From positions 806,001 to 870,000 of the forward strand of contig NZ_JADKRR010000001.1 of assembly GCF_015351105.1 (NCBI RefSeq): DNA of 64,000 bases, in the 5' to 3' direction. The position numbers were made by a program, and so were the translations under genes. The DNA is from Clavibacter sp. VKM Ac-2872. Its GTDB lineage: Bacteria > Actinomycetota > Actinomycetes > Actinomycetales > Microbacteriaceae. The notes below the pieces were generated by a model. It had not been told where the DNA came from, searched no databases, and saw only the letters and a list, made by a program, of their open reading frames with translations. Of this stretch, positions 1-8,508 are shown piece by piece (position 1 is the first letter of the stretch; every line of letters begins with the position of its first letter).

Positions 1-1689
1 GTCTCCCGCGGCGACGCGCGCGCGGGCTCGGGCTCCGCGGCCGTCGGATCCACCTCCTACGGCGTCCCCGCCGACGCGGTGTTCGTCGCGCCGACCGGTT
101 CGAACGCCGGGGCCGGGTCGAAGTCGGCCCCGTACGCCACCATCCAGAAGGCCGTCGACGCGGCCCCCGCCGGGCGCACCGTCGTCGTCCGCGCCGGCAC
201 GTACCACGAGTCGGTGGTGATGCCGCAGGGCAAGGCCCTCACGCTGCAGTCGTACCCGGGCGAGAAGGTGTGGCTCGACGGCAGCCGGCAGGTGTCCTCG
301 TGGACGGCATCCGGATCCGCCCGCTACGCGAGCGGCTGGACCGTCGCGTTCGACGCGAGCCCCACCTACACGCGCGGCAAGCCCGACGGCACCGCGACCG
401 GCTGGCAGTTCGTGAACCCGGCCTACCCGATGGCCGCGCACCCCGACCAGGTGTGGATCGGGCAGCAGGCCCAGAAGCAGGTCGCCTCGCGCGCCGAGCT
501 CGCCGCCGGCACGTTCTTCGTGGACACCGCGGCCGACCGCCTCTACCTCGGATCCGACCCGGGCAGCCAGCCGGTGCGCTCGAGCGACCTCGTGCAGGCG
601 CTCAGCGTCCGCGGCGACGGCAGCACGGTGCGCGGCATCGGCATCCGCCGGTACGCGCCCTCGGTGCCGGACCTCGGCGCGGTCGTCGTGCAGGCCAGGA
701 ACGTCACGGTCGAGAACCTCGTGATCACCGACAACGCCACCACGGGCATCTCGATCACGGCGACCGGCGCGAAGGCGACCGCGCTCACCGTCGCCCGCAA
801 CGGCATGCTCGGGATGCACGCGAACTACGCCGACGGGCTGCGCGCCTCGCGGCTGCTCGTCGCCGACAACAACACCGAGCGGTTCAACCGGGCGCCCGTG
901 TCCGGCGGGTTCAAGATCACCCGCAGCCGCGACGTGGACGTGACCGACAGCGCGATCCTCCGCAACGCCGGCAACGGCCTGTGGTTCGACGAGTCGGTGT
1001 ACGACGCGAACGTCACGGGGAACGACGTGATGGACAACACCGGATCGGGCGTCGCCTTCGAGCTGTCGGCGACCATCGCGATCGTGGACAACGTGGTGGC
1101 CCGCAACGGCGAGGAGGGCGTCTGGATCGACGACACCGGCCACGTGGACATCTGGAACAACACGTTCGTCGCCAACGACCGGAACATCGACATCTCGCAG
1201 GGCACGCGCCGCGCGTCGAACCTCGCGACGCCCGGCCACGACCCGCGCCAGAAGCTGCCGGACCCCACCGTGACGTGGGTGGTGACCGACATCGACATCG
1301 CGAACAACGTGATGCAGGGATCCACCGGCAACGCCGTGCTGGCCGTCGAGGACCACTCGCACCAGCGCTCGGCCGGGCAGATGGGCATCACGACCTCCGG
1401 CAACGTGTACCAGCGCGACGCCGGGAACCGCCCCGGCTGGGCTGTGATCTGGTCGCGCGGCGCCGGCGACCCGGCCGTCTACGGATCCGTGCAGGCGTTC
1501 AGCGCGGCGACCGGCAACGACCGCACCGCCCTCGCGATCGACGGGCGCCCGGTCGTGGGCTCGGGCTTCCGGCTCACCGACGAGGTGCGCCGCGTCGAGA
1601 CCCAGGTGGCCGTGCCGCTCATCGGCCAGGTGGCGGGCCTCATCGGCTGGCTGACCGGCGCGCGCGAGCTCGGGGCCGACGTGGGCTGA
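1..1689 (+). CDS. Secreted right-handed parallel beta-helix protein, N-terminus outside window
   Basis: The reading frame is open from base 1, so the gene starts upstream; the in-frame start at 79 is internal because the codons before it match the linker of the next gene. The visible part carries an opening segment of the type ASPTGSN..KSAPYATIQKAVDAA, usual for secreted DUF1565/pectate-lyase-like beta-helices, followed by many short NNxxxxN-rich turns typical of a beta-solenoid. It is closely similar along its full visible length to the protein at 1973-4567, so the pair is a tandem duplication. A role in binding or cleaving an extracellular polysaccharide is inferred from fold and from the EPS genes downstream; no catalytic residues could be assigned. 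Confidence 0.85.
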   Translation, partial: VSRGDARAGSGSAAVGSTSYGVPADAVFVAPTGSNAGAGSKSAPYATIQKAVDAAPAGRTVVVRAGTYHESVVMPQGKALTLQSYPGEKVWLDGSRQVSSWTASGSARYASGWTVAFDASPTYTRGKPDGTATGWQFVNPAYPMAAHPDQVWIGQQAQKQVASRAELAAGTFFVDTAADRLYLGSDPGSQPVRSSDLVQALSVRGDGSTVRGIGIRRYAPSVPDLGAVVVQARNVTVENLVITDNATTGISITATGAKATALTVARNGMLGMHANYADGLRASRLLVADNNTERFNRAPVSGGFKITRSRDVDVTDSAILRNAGNGLWFDESVYDANVTGNDVMDNTGSGVAFELSATIAIVDNVVARNGEEGVWIDDTGHVDIWNNTFVANDRNIDISQGTRRASNLATPGHDPRQKLPDPTVTWVVTDIDIANNVMQGSTGNAVLAVEDHSHQRSAGQMGITTSGNVYQRDAGNRPGWAVIWSRGAGDPAVYGSVQAFSAATGNDRTALAIDGRPVVGSGFRLTDEVRRVETQVAVPLIGQVAGLIGWLTGARELGADVG

Positions 1690-1706
1690 TCCCGCGCGCG
1701 TGACAG

Positions 1707-1738
1707 GACGGGCCGATCCCCTCAGGGGTCGGCCCGTC
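1707..1738 (+). terminator. Intrinsic terminator-like hairpin after first beta-helix gene
   Basis: Arms GACGGGCCGA and TCGGCCCGTC pair perfectly, with an inner CCCC/GGGG stem and a TCA loop, 18 bases after the stop codon. There is no T-run, as is common in high-GC actinobacteria. Confidence 0.7.
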
Positions 1739-1972
1739 CGTCGTGTGCGGGCGTCCCCGCGCGGGGGCGCCGGTGCTGCCGCCGGTAGGGGCGCCGGTAG
1801 GCCGGGAGGCGGCGTCAGGGCGGCGACCAGTGCGGCATCCGGCGGGATGAGTACGACTACTGGCCCCTGCGCCGCGACCGGCGAGCGGCCGCGACGGAAC
1901 CTGGGATGGCACCACGAGCCCGTCCCCGGACGGGCATCCACCGCCATCCGCCGCACACGCAAGGACCGTCCC

Positions 1973-4567
1973 ATGAACGGCACGTCCCGCTCCACCGTCC
2001 GCCCCCGGCACGCGATCGTGCTCGCGGTCGCCGCCGGGCTCGTCCTGCCCGCCGCGCTCGTCGCCGCCGGTCCCGCTGCCGCTGCGGGCGGCCAGGACCT
2101 GGTCGCGGGCGCCCCGGTCTTCTCCGACGCGTTCACGCGCAGCGCGACCGGCGGCTGGGGCACGGCCCCCGGATCCGCGGCGTACGCGTGCGACCTGCCG
2201 TCGGCCTTCCGGGTCAACGGGACGCAGGGTGTCGTCGACCTGCCGCGCTCCGGTGCCTCCGTCTCCGCCACGCTGCCCGCCGCGGTCTCCGCCGACGCCG
2301 AGGCGACGATGAAGGTGATGCTGCCGCGGATCCCGGCCGCGGGCGGCGGCGTCTACGCGGGCCTGCAGCAGCGGGTGACCGGCTCGTCGTACTACCAGAC
2401 GAGCGTCCGCGTCGACCCGGCGGGGGATGCCCGGCTGTCCGTCGTGCGGGTCAACGGATCCACGGCCGCGCAGACCACCGTGGTGGGCGACGTCGTGGTG
2501 GCGCGCGGCGTGCTGCCGGGGAAGGTGCTCACCGTGCAGTCGCGCGTCTCGGGCTCGTCCGCGGTCGCCGTGGACGCCCGGGTCTGGCCGCAGGGCGCCG
2601 CCGTGCCCGCGTGGCAGGCGACCGCGGTCGATGCGAGCGCCGCCCGTCTCGTCTCGGGATCCGCGACCCGCGTCTGGTCGTACCTCTCCTCGTCGTCGCC
2701 CACGCAGGCCGTCGCGTTCGACGACGTCACGGTCCGTCCGCTCACGAAGGCGGCATCGCCCACGCCCACGCCCACGCCGACGCCGACGCCCACGCCCACG
2801 CCCACGCCGACCCCGACGCCTACTCCGACTCCGACCGCCCCCGCGCCGACCTCGTCCGACCCGGAGCAGACCGTGCCCCGCGGCGACGCGCGCCCCGGGA
2901 CGGGATCCGGCGCCGCCGCGGTCGGTACCACGACCTACCCGGCGCCCGCCGACGGCGTCTACGCGTCGCCCACCGGCTCGAACGCCGCCGCGGGCACGAA
3001 GGCGTCCCCGTACGCGAGCATCCAGAAGGCCGTCGATGCCGCCCCGTCGGGACGCACGATCGTCGTCCGCGCCGGCACCTACCGCGAGACCGTCGTGATG
3101 CCCGCGGGCAAGGCGCTCACGCTGCAGTCGTACCCGGGTGAGGCCGTCTGGCTCGACGGGAGCCGCACGCTGACCTCGTGGACCGCATCCGGATCCACCC
3201 GCTACGCCGCCGGCTGGGACGTGACCTTCGACGCGAGCCCCACCTACACGCGCGGCGCGCCCGACGGCACGCGGGAGGGCTGGGCGTTCGTGGACCCGGC
3301 CCGTCCGATGGCCGCGCACCCCGACCAGGTCTGGATCGGCCAGGCCGCCCAGCGGCAGGTCGCGTCGCTCGCGCAGGTGACCGCGGGCACGTTCTTCGTC
3401 GACACGGCAGCCGACCGCCTCCACCTCGGCTCGGATCCGGCCGGCCAGACCGTGCGCGCCAGCGACCGCGTCAGCGCCCTCGCAGTCCGCGGCGACGGCA
3501 GCACCGTGCGGGGCATCGGCGTCCGCCGGTACGCGCCGTCCGTCCCCGACATGGGCGCGGTCGTCGTCACGGGCCGGAACGTGACCCTCGCGGACGTCGC
3601 GATCACCGACACCGCGACCACGGGCCTCTCGGTCCAGTCCACGGACGTGACCCTGCGGGCGGTGACCTCGGCGCGCAACGGCATGCTCGGGATCCACGCC
3701 AACTACGCCGACCGGCTCCGCGCCTCGCAGCTGCTCGTCGCGGACGACAACACCGAGGGCTTCAACCGGGCGCCGGTCTCGGGCGGGTTCAAGATCACCC
3801 GCAGCCGCGACGTGGACGTGGTCGACAGCGCGTTCCTCCGCAGCGCCGGCAACGGCCTCTGGTTCGACGAGTCGGTCTACGACGCGACGGTGGCGGGGAA
3901 CGACGTGCTCGCGAACACGGGCGGCGGCGTCGTGTTCGAGCTCTCCGCGCAGCTCGCGTTCGTGGACAACGTCGTCGCCGGGAACGGCGCCGCCGGCCTC
4001 TGGATCGACGACTCCGGCCACGCGCAGGTCTGGGCCAACACCTTCTCCGCCAACACGCGGGATGTCGACATCGCGCAGGGCACCCGGCGCGCGGCGAACC
4101 TGGGGGAGGCGGGCCACGACCCGCGGCAGCAGCTGCCGGATCCCACGGTCACCTGGATCGTCACCGACATCACCGTCGCCGACAACGTGATGCAGGGCAG
4201 CACCGGCAACGCGCTGCTCGCGGTGGAGGACCACTCGCACGAGCGCTCCGCCACGCAGATGGGGATCACGACCGCGGGCAACGTCTACCAGCGCGACGTC
4301 GCCTCGAGCCCGAGGTGGGCCATCGTGTGGGCCCGCGGTCCCGGCGACCCGGCCGTCCACGACACGGTCGGGGCGTTCACCGGGGCCACGGGGAACGACC
4401 GCACGAGCCTCGACGTCGTGGGCCGGAAGGTGCTCGGATCCGGCTGGCGGCTCACGACCGAGATCCAGGCGCAGCAGGGGGCGGTCGCCGTCGCGGTGCC
4501 CGCCGCGGTCGCGACGCTGCGCGGGGTGGCCACCGGCGCCCGCGTGCTGGGGGCGGCGGTCGGCTGA
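1973..4567 (+). CDS. Secreted beta-helix protein with N-terminal GWGTA/YYQT module and Thr-Pro linker
   Basis: 864 residues. The start at 1973 is chosen because AAGGA lies 12 bases upstream and a signal peptide follows (basic MNGTSRSTVRPRH, then an Ala/Val/Leu core ending in AAAAGG). Upstream in-frame codons back to 1700 are shadow sequence. Residues about 40-260 form a beta-rich module (DAFTRS..GWGTA.., YYQTSVRV, WPQGAAVPAWQ) that recurs twice at the end of the 1964-residue protein at 9793. Residues 263-288 are thirteen Pro-Thr pairs, and the beta-helix starts near residue 328. A cell-surface, polysaccharide-associated role is inferred from the signal peptide, fold and EPS context; whether it is an enzyme is unknown. 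Confidence 0.85.
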   Translation: MNGTSRSTVRPRHAIVLAVAAGLVLPAALVAAGPAAAAGGQDLVAGAPVFSDAFTRSATGGWGTAPGSAAYACDLPSAFRVNGTQGVVDLPRSGASVSATLPAAVSADAEATMKVMLPRIPAAGGGVYAGLQQRVTGSSYYQTSVRVDPAGDARLSVVRVNGSTAAQTTVVGDVVVARGVLPGKVLTVQSRVSGSSAVAVDARVWPQGAAVPAWQATAVDASAARLVSGSATRVWSYLSSSSPTQAVAFDDVTVRPLTKAASPTPTPTPTPTPTPTPTPTPTPTPTPTAPAPTSSDPEQTVPRGDARPGTGSGAAAVGTTTYPAPADGVYASPTGSNAAAGTKASPYASIQKAVDAAPSGRTIVVRAGTYRETVVMPAGKALTLQSYPGEAVWLDGSRTLTSWTASGSTRYAAGWDVTFDASPTYTRGAPDGTREGWAFVDPARPMAAHPDQVWIGQAAQRQVASLAQVTAGTFFVDTAADRLHLGSDPAGQTVRASDRVSALAVRGDGSTVRGIGVRRYAPSVPDMGAVVVTGRNVTLADVAITDTATTGLSVQSTDVTLRAVTSARNGMLGIHANYADRLRASQLLVADDNTEGFNRAPVSGGFKITRSRDVDVVDSAFLRSAGNGLWFDESVYDATVAGNDVLANTGGGVVFELSAQLAFVDNVVAGNGAAGLWIDDSGHAQVWANTFSANTRDVDIAQGTRRAANLGEAGHDPRQQLPDPTVTWIVTDITVADNVMQGSTGNALLAVEDHSHERSATQMGITTAGNVYQRDVASSPRWAIVWARGPGDPAVHDTVGAFTGATGNDRTSLDVVGRKVLGSGWRLTTEIQAQQGAVAVAVPAAVATLRGVATGARVLGAAVG
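2759..2836 (+). repeat. Hexanucleotide (Pro-Thr) coding repeat
   Basis: Thirteen consecutive CCN-ACN codon pairs encode a rigid Pro-Thr linker between the N-terminal module and the beta-helix. Most units are the same hexamer CCCACG or CCGACG, so the tract could change length by slippage. Confidence 0.9.
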
Positions 4568-4584
4568 GGACGGCCGGAGCGCGG

Positions 4585-4606
4585 TCGGGGGACATCCGTC
4601 CCCCGA
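4585..4606 (+). terminator. Terminator-like hairpin after second beta-helix gene
   Basis: TCGGGGGAC and GTCCCCCGA pair perfectly around an ATCC tetraloop, 18 bases after the stop codon. It separates the beta-helix genes from the EPS synthesis operon. Confidence 0.7.
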
Positions 4607-4914
4607 AGGGGGAGGGGCGACGGGGCACAGGCTGCGTTTAGCATTGCCACCGTCACCACCCGCTGTTCACCCGTCGTACCCGCGATGGACGCTCCCGGAC
4701 GAGGCCCACCCAGCCCGTCCGTCCCGGAGCCGTGGACCTGACGAGGTCTTCCCGGACCTCGACGCACCCCGCATCACCCACCTGTCACCCGAAACGCAGG
4801 CACACACCCGATGAACCCGTCATCGGCGCTGGACCGAGCCCGTCGGCCGCGCCTCCCCGCCCCCACCCGATCCCCCCGCACCCTCCGACCGCTCGACGCG
4901 CTGCCCGGCACGCG
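4607..4914 (+). other. Upstream region of the EPS synthesis operon
   Basis: About 300 bases without a convincing gene. A TAGCAT -10-like element sits at 4639-4644, but no good -35 was seen at the expected spacing. A hairpin (CGAGGTC/GACCTCG) lies near 4741-4760. The in-frame extension of the next gene back to 4732 is Pro/Arg/Ser-rich and looks non-coding. A long 5' leader for the EPS operon is therefore possible. Confidence 0.4.
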
Positions 4915-6459
4915 ATGAGCACCACGAGGAACCGTCCCGCGACCCGGGGCGAGCGCATCCGCCTGCGCACCGAGCGGCGCTCGGCGCACCGCCCGATCAT
5001 CGGATCCGGCGTCGCGCCCGCCGTCCCCGCCGTCCCCTCGGGCCGCCGCTGGGCACGCGACTACCGCACCCGCCTCATCGCGAGCGACTACGCGATCATC
5101 ATCGTCACCGTCCTCGTCGCCCAGCTCACGCGCTTCGGCACGGGCGACGCGGCGGTCGACGCCGGCTCGATGCAGCTCGACTACGGCGTCGTCTCGGTGA
5201 TCGTCGTGGCCGCGTGGATCGCCGTGCTCGGCGCGTTCCGCACCCGCGACGCCCGCATCGTGGGCGTCGGCGTCGCCGAGTACAAGCGGGTCGTCAACGC
5301 GTCGGCGATCACGTTCGGCGCGCTCGCGATCGGCTTCCTGCTCCTCAAGGTCGACATCGCCCGCGGCTACGTCGTGATGGCGTTCCCGCTCGGCGTCGTC
5401 GCGCTGCTCGTCGCCCGGTGGAGCTGGCGGCAGTGGCTCATCCGCCGCCGGATCCACGGCGCGCACCTCTCCCGCGTCGTGGTCGTGGGCGCCCGGGCCG
5501 ACGTCGAGGACGTGGCCGCGCAGATCCTGCTGCGCCCCGCCTCCGGCTACACGGTGGTGGGCGTCGCGATCGACGAGCACCTCGCCGGCCTCGAGGTCGC
5601 CGGGCGCACGATCCCCGTCGTCTCCGACCTCGGATCCGTCGCCGCGGCCGCCGCCCGCACCGCCGCGGACGCCGTCATCGTCGCCAGCCAGCCGCGCGCC
5701 GGCAGCAACGCCGTCCGCACGCTCGGCTGGGAGCTCGAGGGCTCGTCGATCGAGCTCGTGCTCGCGTCGCGCCTCACGGACGTCGCCGGCCCGCGGATCC
5801 ACTTCCGTCCTGTCGAGGGCCTCCCGCTCATCCACGTGGAGATCCCGCAGTTCGAGGGCGGGAAGCACGTGATGAAGCGCGCCCTCGACATCGCGGTGGC
5901 CGGCCTCGCGCTCGTCGTGCTCGCGCCGGCGATGCTCCTCATCGCGGGCATCGTCCGCATCGACAGCCCGGGCGGCGCCCTCTTCCGCCAGCAGCGCGTG
6001 GGGAAGTCCGGCCGGGAGTTCCTCATGCTCAAGTTCCGCTCGATGCGGGTGAGCGCCGAGGCGGAGCTCGCGGCGCTGGCGGAGGCGAACGAGGGATCCG
6101 GGCCGCTCTTCAAGATGCGGAGCGACCCGCGCGTGACCCGCGTCGGCGCCGTGCTCCGCCGCCACTCGCTCGACGAGCTGCCGCAGCTGTGGAACATCCT
6201 CGTCGGCGACATGAGCCTGGTGGGCCCGCGCCCGCCGCTGCGCACCGAGGTGCAGGGCTACGAGAGCCACGTGCACCGCCGTCTGTTCATCAAGCCCGGC
6301 CTCACGGGCATGTGGCAGGTGAACGGCCGGAGCGACCTGAGCTGGGACGAGAGCGTCCGGCTCGACCTGTACTACGTCGAGAACTGGTCCCTGACCGGCG
6401 ACGTGATGATCATGTGGCGCACCTTCCGGGTGCTCACCCGACCCGTAGGGGCGTACTGA
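4915..6459 (+). CDS. Polyprenyl glycosylphosphotransferase (EPS-initiating sugar-1-P transferase)
   Basis: 514 residues. The family transfers a sugar-1-phosphate to undecaprenyl phosphate, the first membrane step of EPS repeat-unit assembly. The N-terminal half has several membrane segments and a CoA-binding-like Rossmann part (VVVVGARADVEDVA). The C-terminal half is a full bacterial sugar transferase domain: MKRALDIAVAGLALVVLAP, then FRQQRVGKSGREFLMLKFRSM, SLDELPQLWNIL, GDMSLVGPRPP and KPGLTGMWQVNGRSD. ATG 4915 was preferred over 4732 because the extra residues are low-complexity. It starts the run of tightly packed EPS genes. The sugar transferred cannot be read from sequence. Confidence 0.92.
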   Translation: MSTTRNRPATRGERIRLRTERRSAHRPIIGSGVAPAVPAVPSGRRWARDYRTRLIASDYAIIIVTVLVAQLTRFGTGDAAVDAGSMQLDYGVVSVIVVAAWIAVLGAFRTRDARIVGVGVAEYKRVVNASAITFGALAIGFLLLKVDIARGYVVMAFPLGVVALLVARWSWRQWLIRRRIHGAHLSRVVVVGARADVEDVAAQILLRPASGYTVVGVAIDEHLAGLEVAGRTIPVVSDLGSVAAAAARTAADAVIVASQPRAGSNAVRTLGWELEGSSIELVLASRLTDVAGPRIHFRPVEGLPLIHVEIPQFEGGKHVMKRALDIAVAGLALVVLAPAMLLIAGIVRIDSPGGALFRQQRVGKSGREFLMLKFRSMRVSAEAELAALAEANEGSGPLFKMRSDPRVTRVGAVLRRHSLDELPQLWNILVGDMSLVGPRPPLRTEVQGYESHVHRRLFIKPGLTGMWQVNGRSDLSWDESVRLDLYYVENWSLTGDVMIMWRTFRVLTRPVGAY

Positions 6460-6460
6460 A

Positions 6461-7693
6461 ATGTCTGTGATCGAACCGCGTCGACTCCGCATCGCCATGG
6501 TCGGGACCCGCGGGGTCCCCGCCGCCTACGGCGGATTCGAGACCGCCATCGAGGAGATCGGGCAGCGCCTCGCCGCCCGCGGCCACGACGTCACCGTCTA
6601 CTGCCGCTCCACGAAGCGCGCGCGTCCCCGCACCCACCTCGGCATGACGCTCGTGCACCTGCCCGCGCTCAAGACCAAGTCGATCGAGACGCTCAGCCAC
6701 ACCGCGCTGTCCGCGATCCACCTGGCCCTCGGGAAGCGCCAGGACGCGGCCTTCGTGTTCAACGCCGCCAACGCGCCGTTCGTCCCCCTCATCCGCTCGC
6801 GCGGCACGGCCACGGCCGTGCACGTCGACGGCCTCGAGTGGAAGCGCGGCAAGTGGGGCCGCATGGGCAAGAAGTACTACCGCGTGGCCGAGCAGATGGC
6901 CGTGAAGAACGCGGACGCGCTCATCTCGGACGCGCAGGGCATCGCCGACTACTACGACCACGAGTTCGGGATCCCCACGGAGCTCCTCACCTACGGCGCC
7001 AACATCCTGCGCGACCCCGCCAGCGACCGCCTCGCCGAGCTCGGCCTCGAGCCCGGCCAGTACCACCTCGTCGTCGCGCGCTTCGAGCCGGAGAACCACG
7101 TCGACGTCATCGTCGACGGGTACACGGCCTCGAACGCGAAGCTGCCGCTCGTCGTCGTCGGATCCGCGCCGTACTCCGCCGCGTACACCGACCGCATCGA
7201 GCAGGTCGCCACCGCCGACCCGCGCATCCAGCGCCTCGGCGGGGTGTGGGACCAGGAGCAGCTCGACCAGCTCTACGCCCACGCGCTCACCTACGTCCAC
7301 GGCCACTCGGTCGGCGGCACCAACCCGTCGCTGCTGCGCGCCATGGGCGCCGCGACCGCGACGCTCGCCCACGACAACGTGTTCAACCGCGACGTGCTCG
7401 GCGAGGACGGCCGCTTCTGGTCGGACGCCGCCGGTGTCGCCGCGCTCGTCGAGGGCGCCGAGGCGAACGCGGACGAGGCCGTCGCGATCGGCCGCCGCCT
7501 GCAGGAGCGCGCCGAGGAGACCTACGACTGGGACGCCATCGCCGACGGCTACGAGGAGCTCGCGGCACGCATGACCCGCGGCTACTCGACGCACGGGATG
7601 AGCCGCGGGATCCGGTCGGCCACCCGCTGGGAGCCGGAGCTGCGCGCGAGCGACGCGAGCCGCACGTCCTTCCTCCTCGAGGAGAGCCGATGA
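6461..7693 (+). CDS. Glycosyltransferase with N-terminal DUF1972 (GT4-like)
   Basis: 410 residues. It begins with RIAMVGTRGVPAAYGGFETAIEEIG, the signature of the DUF1972 group of GT-B fold glycosyltransferases (rhamnosyl- and related transferases). The C-terminal donor half has GGVWDQEQLDQLYAHA and GGTNPSLLRAMG, where the GT4 E-x7-E type region normally sits. ATG begins 2 bases after the previous stop and its own stop overlaps the next ATG, so these genes are translationally coupled. Likely adds a sugar to the lipid-linked repeat at the cytoplasmic membrane face; donor unknown. Confidence 0.88.
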   Translation: MSVIEPRRLRIAMVGTRGVPAAYGGFETAIEEIGQRLAARGHDVTVYCRSTKRARPRTHLGMTLVHLPALKTKSIETLSHTALSAIHLALGKRQDAAFVFNAANAPFVPLIRSRGTATAVHVDGLEWKRGKWGRMGKKYYRVAEQMAVKNADALISDAQGIADYYDHEFGIPTELLTYGANILRDPASDRLAELGLEPGQYHLVVARFEPENHVDVIVDGYTASNAKLPLVVVGSAPYSAAYTDRIEQVATADPRIQRLGGVWDQEQLDQLYAHALTYVHGHSVGGTNPSLLRAMGAATATLAHDNVFNRDVLGEDGRFWSDAAGVAALVEGAEANADEAVAIGRRLQERAEETYDWDAIADGYEELAARMTRGYSTHGMSRGIRSATRWEPELRASDASRTSFLLEESR

Positions 7694-8508
7694 CCGCCGC
7701 CGCCGATCCGCGCGCCGAGTCCTACCTCGACGTCGTCCGCCGCCTGGCGAGCGCGCAGAAGAAGGCCGCCCGCGGCGCGCCCGCGTACTCGATCCGCGTC
7801 AACCGGCCGGCCGGGCGCCTGCTCGCCGCGTGGGCGTACCGCCAGGGGCTGACCCCGAACCAGGTGACCGCGATCAGCGCCGCCTTCACGTTCACGGGCA
7901 TCGCCCTGATCGCGCTCGTGCAGCCCGCCGCCTGGCTCGGCATCGCCGTGTGGCTGCTGCTCGCGGTGGGCTACGCGTTCGACTCGGCCGACGGCCAGGT
8001 CGCGCGCCTCCGCGGCGGCGGCTCGCTCTCGGGGGAGTGGCTCGACCACGTCGTGGACTGCATCAAGATCTCGTCGCTGCACCTCGCGGTGCTCGTGTCG
8101 ATGTTCCGCTGGCCCGCCACGGACTCCGACGCATGGCTGCTCGTGCCCGTCGTCTACGCGATCGTCGCGGCCGCGAGCTTCTTCGCGATGATCCTCAACG
8201 ACCAGCTCAAGCGCGTGCACCAGGTCACGGGCGCCACGGCCCCCGACGCCGGCCGCTCCACCCTGCTGCGCTCGCTGCTCGTGATCCCCACCGACTACGG
8301 CTTCCTCTGCATCGTGTTCGCGCTGCTCGGCGCCCCGGTCGTCTTCCTCGCGGTCTACGCGCTGATGATGCTGGCGAACGCCGGGCACCTCGCCCTCGCG
8401 TCGGTCAAGTGGTTCCGCGACATGGGCGCGCTCGACGCGCGCCGTGCCGAGCCCGCTGCGGCGGCGTCCGCGCCGTCCGCCGCCGGTGCCGCCCGGATGA
8501 CCGCGTGA
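7690..8508 (+). CDS. CDP-alcohol phosphatidyltransferase family membrane protein
   Basis: 272 residues with about five hydrophobic segments. The family signature D-x2-D-G-x2-A-R-xn-G-x3-D-x3-D is complete (FDSADGQVARLRGG, then SGEWLDHVVD). Enzymes of this family move a phospho-alcohol from a CDP donor to an acceptor hydroxyl, usually in phospholipid or inositol-phosphate synthesis. The start overlaps the preceding stop as ATGA and its stop overlaps the next GTG. Being locked between two glycosyltransferases, it may decorate the polysaccharide or its lipid carrier with a phosphate-linked group, but that is inference; it could equally be a phospholipid enzyme in an unusual place. Confidence 0.85.
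   Translation: MTAAADPRAESYLDVVRRLASAQKKAARGAPAYSIRVNRPAGRLLAAWAYRQGLTPNQVTAISAAFTFTGIALIALVQPAAWLGIAVWLLLAVGYAFDSADGQVARLRGGGSLSGEWLDHVVDCIKISSLHLAVLVSMFRWPATDSDAWLLVPVVYAIVAAASFFAMILNDQLKRVHQVTGATAPDAGRSTLLRSLLVIPTDYGFLCIVFALLGAPVVFLAVYALMMLANAGHLALASVKWFRDMGALDARRAEPAAAASAPSAAGAARMTA

Noticed and set aside
1700-1972. N-terminal extension of the second beta-helix protein
   Set aside because: The extra 91 codons are Arg/Gly-rich, include the upstream terminator, and would bury the signal peptide.
2759-2836. Short repeats that could suggest a CRISPR array
   Set aside because: They are continuous codon repeats without spacers. No array or cas gene was seen in the window.
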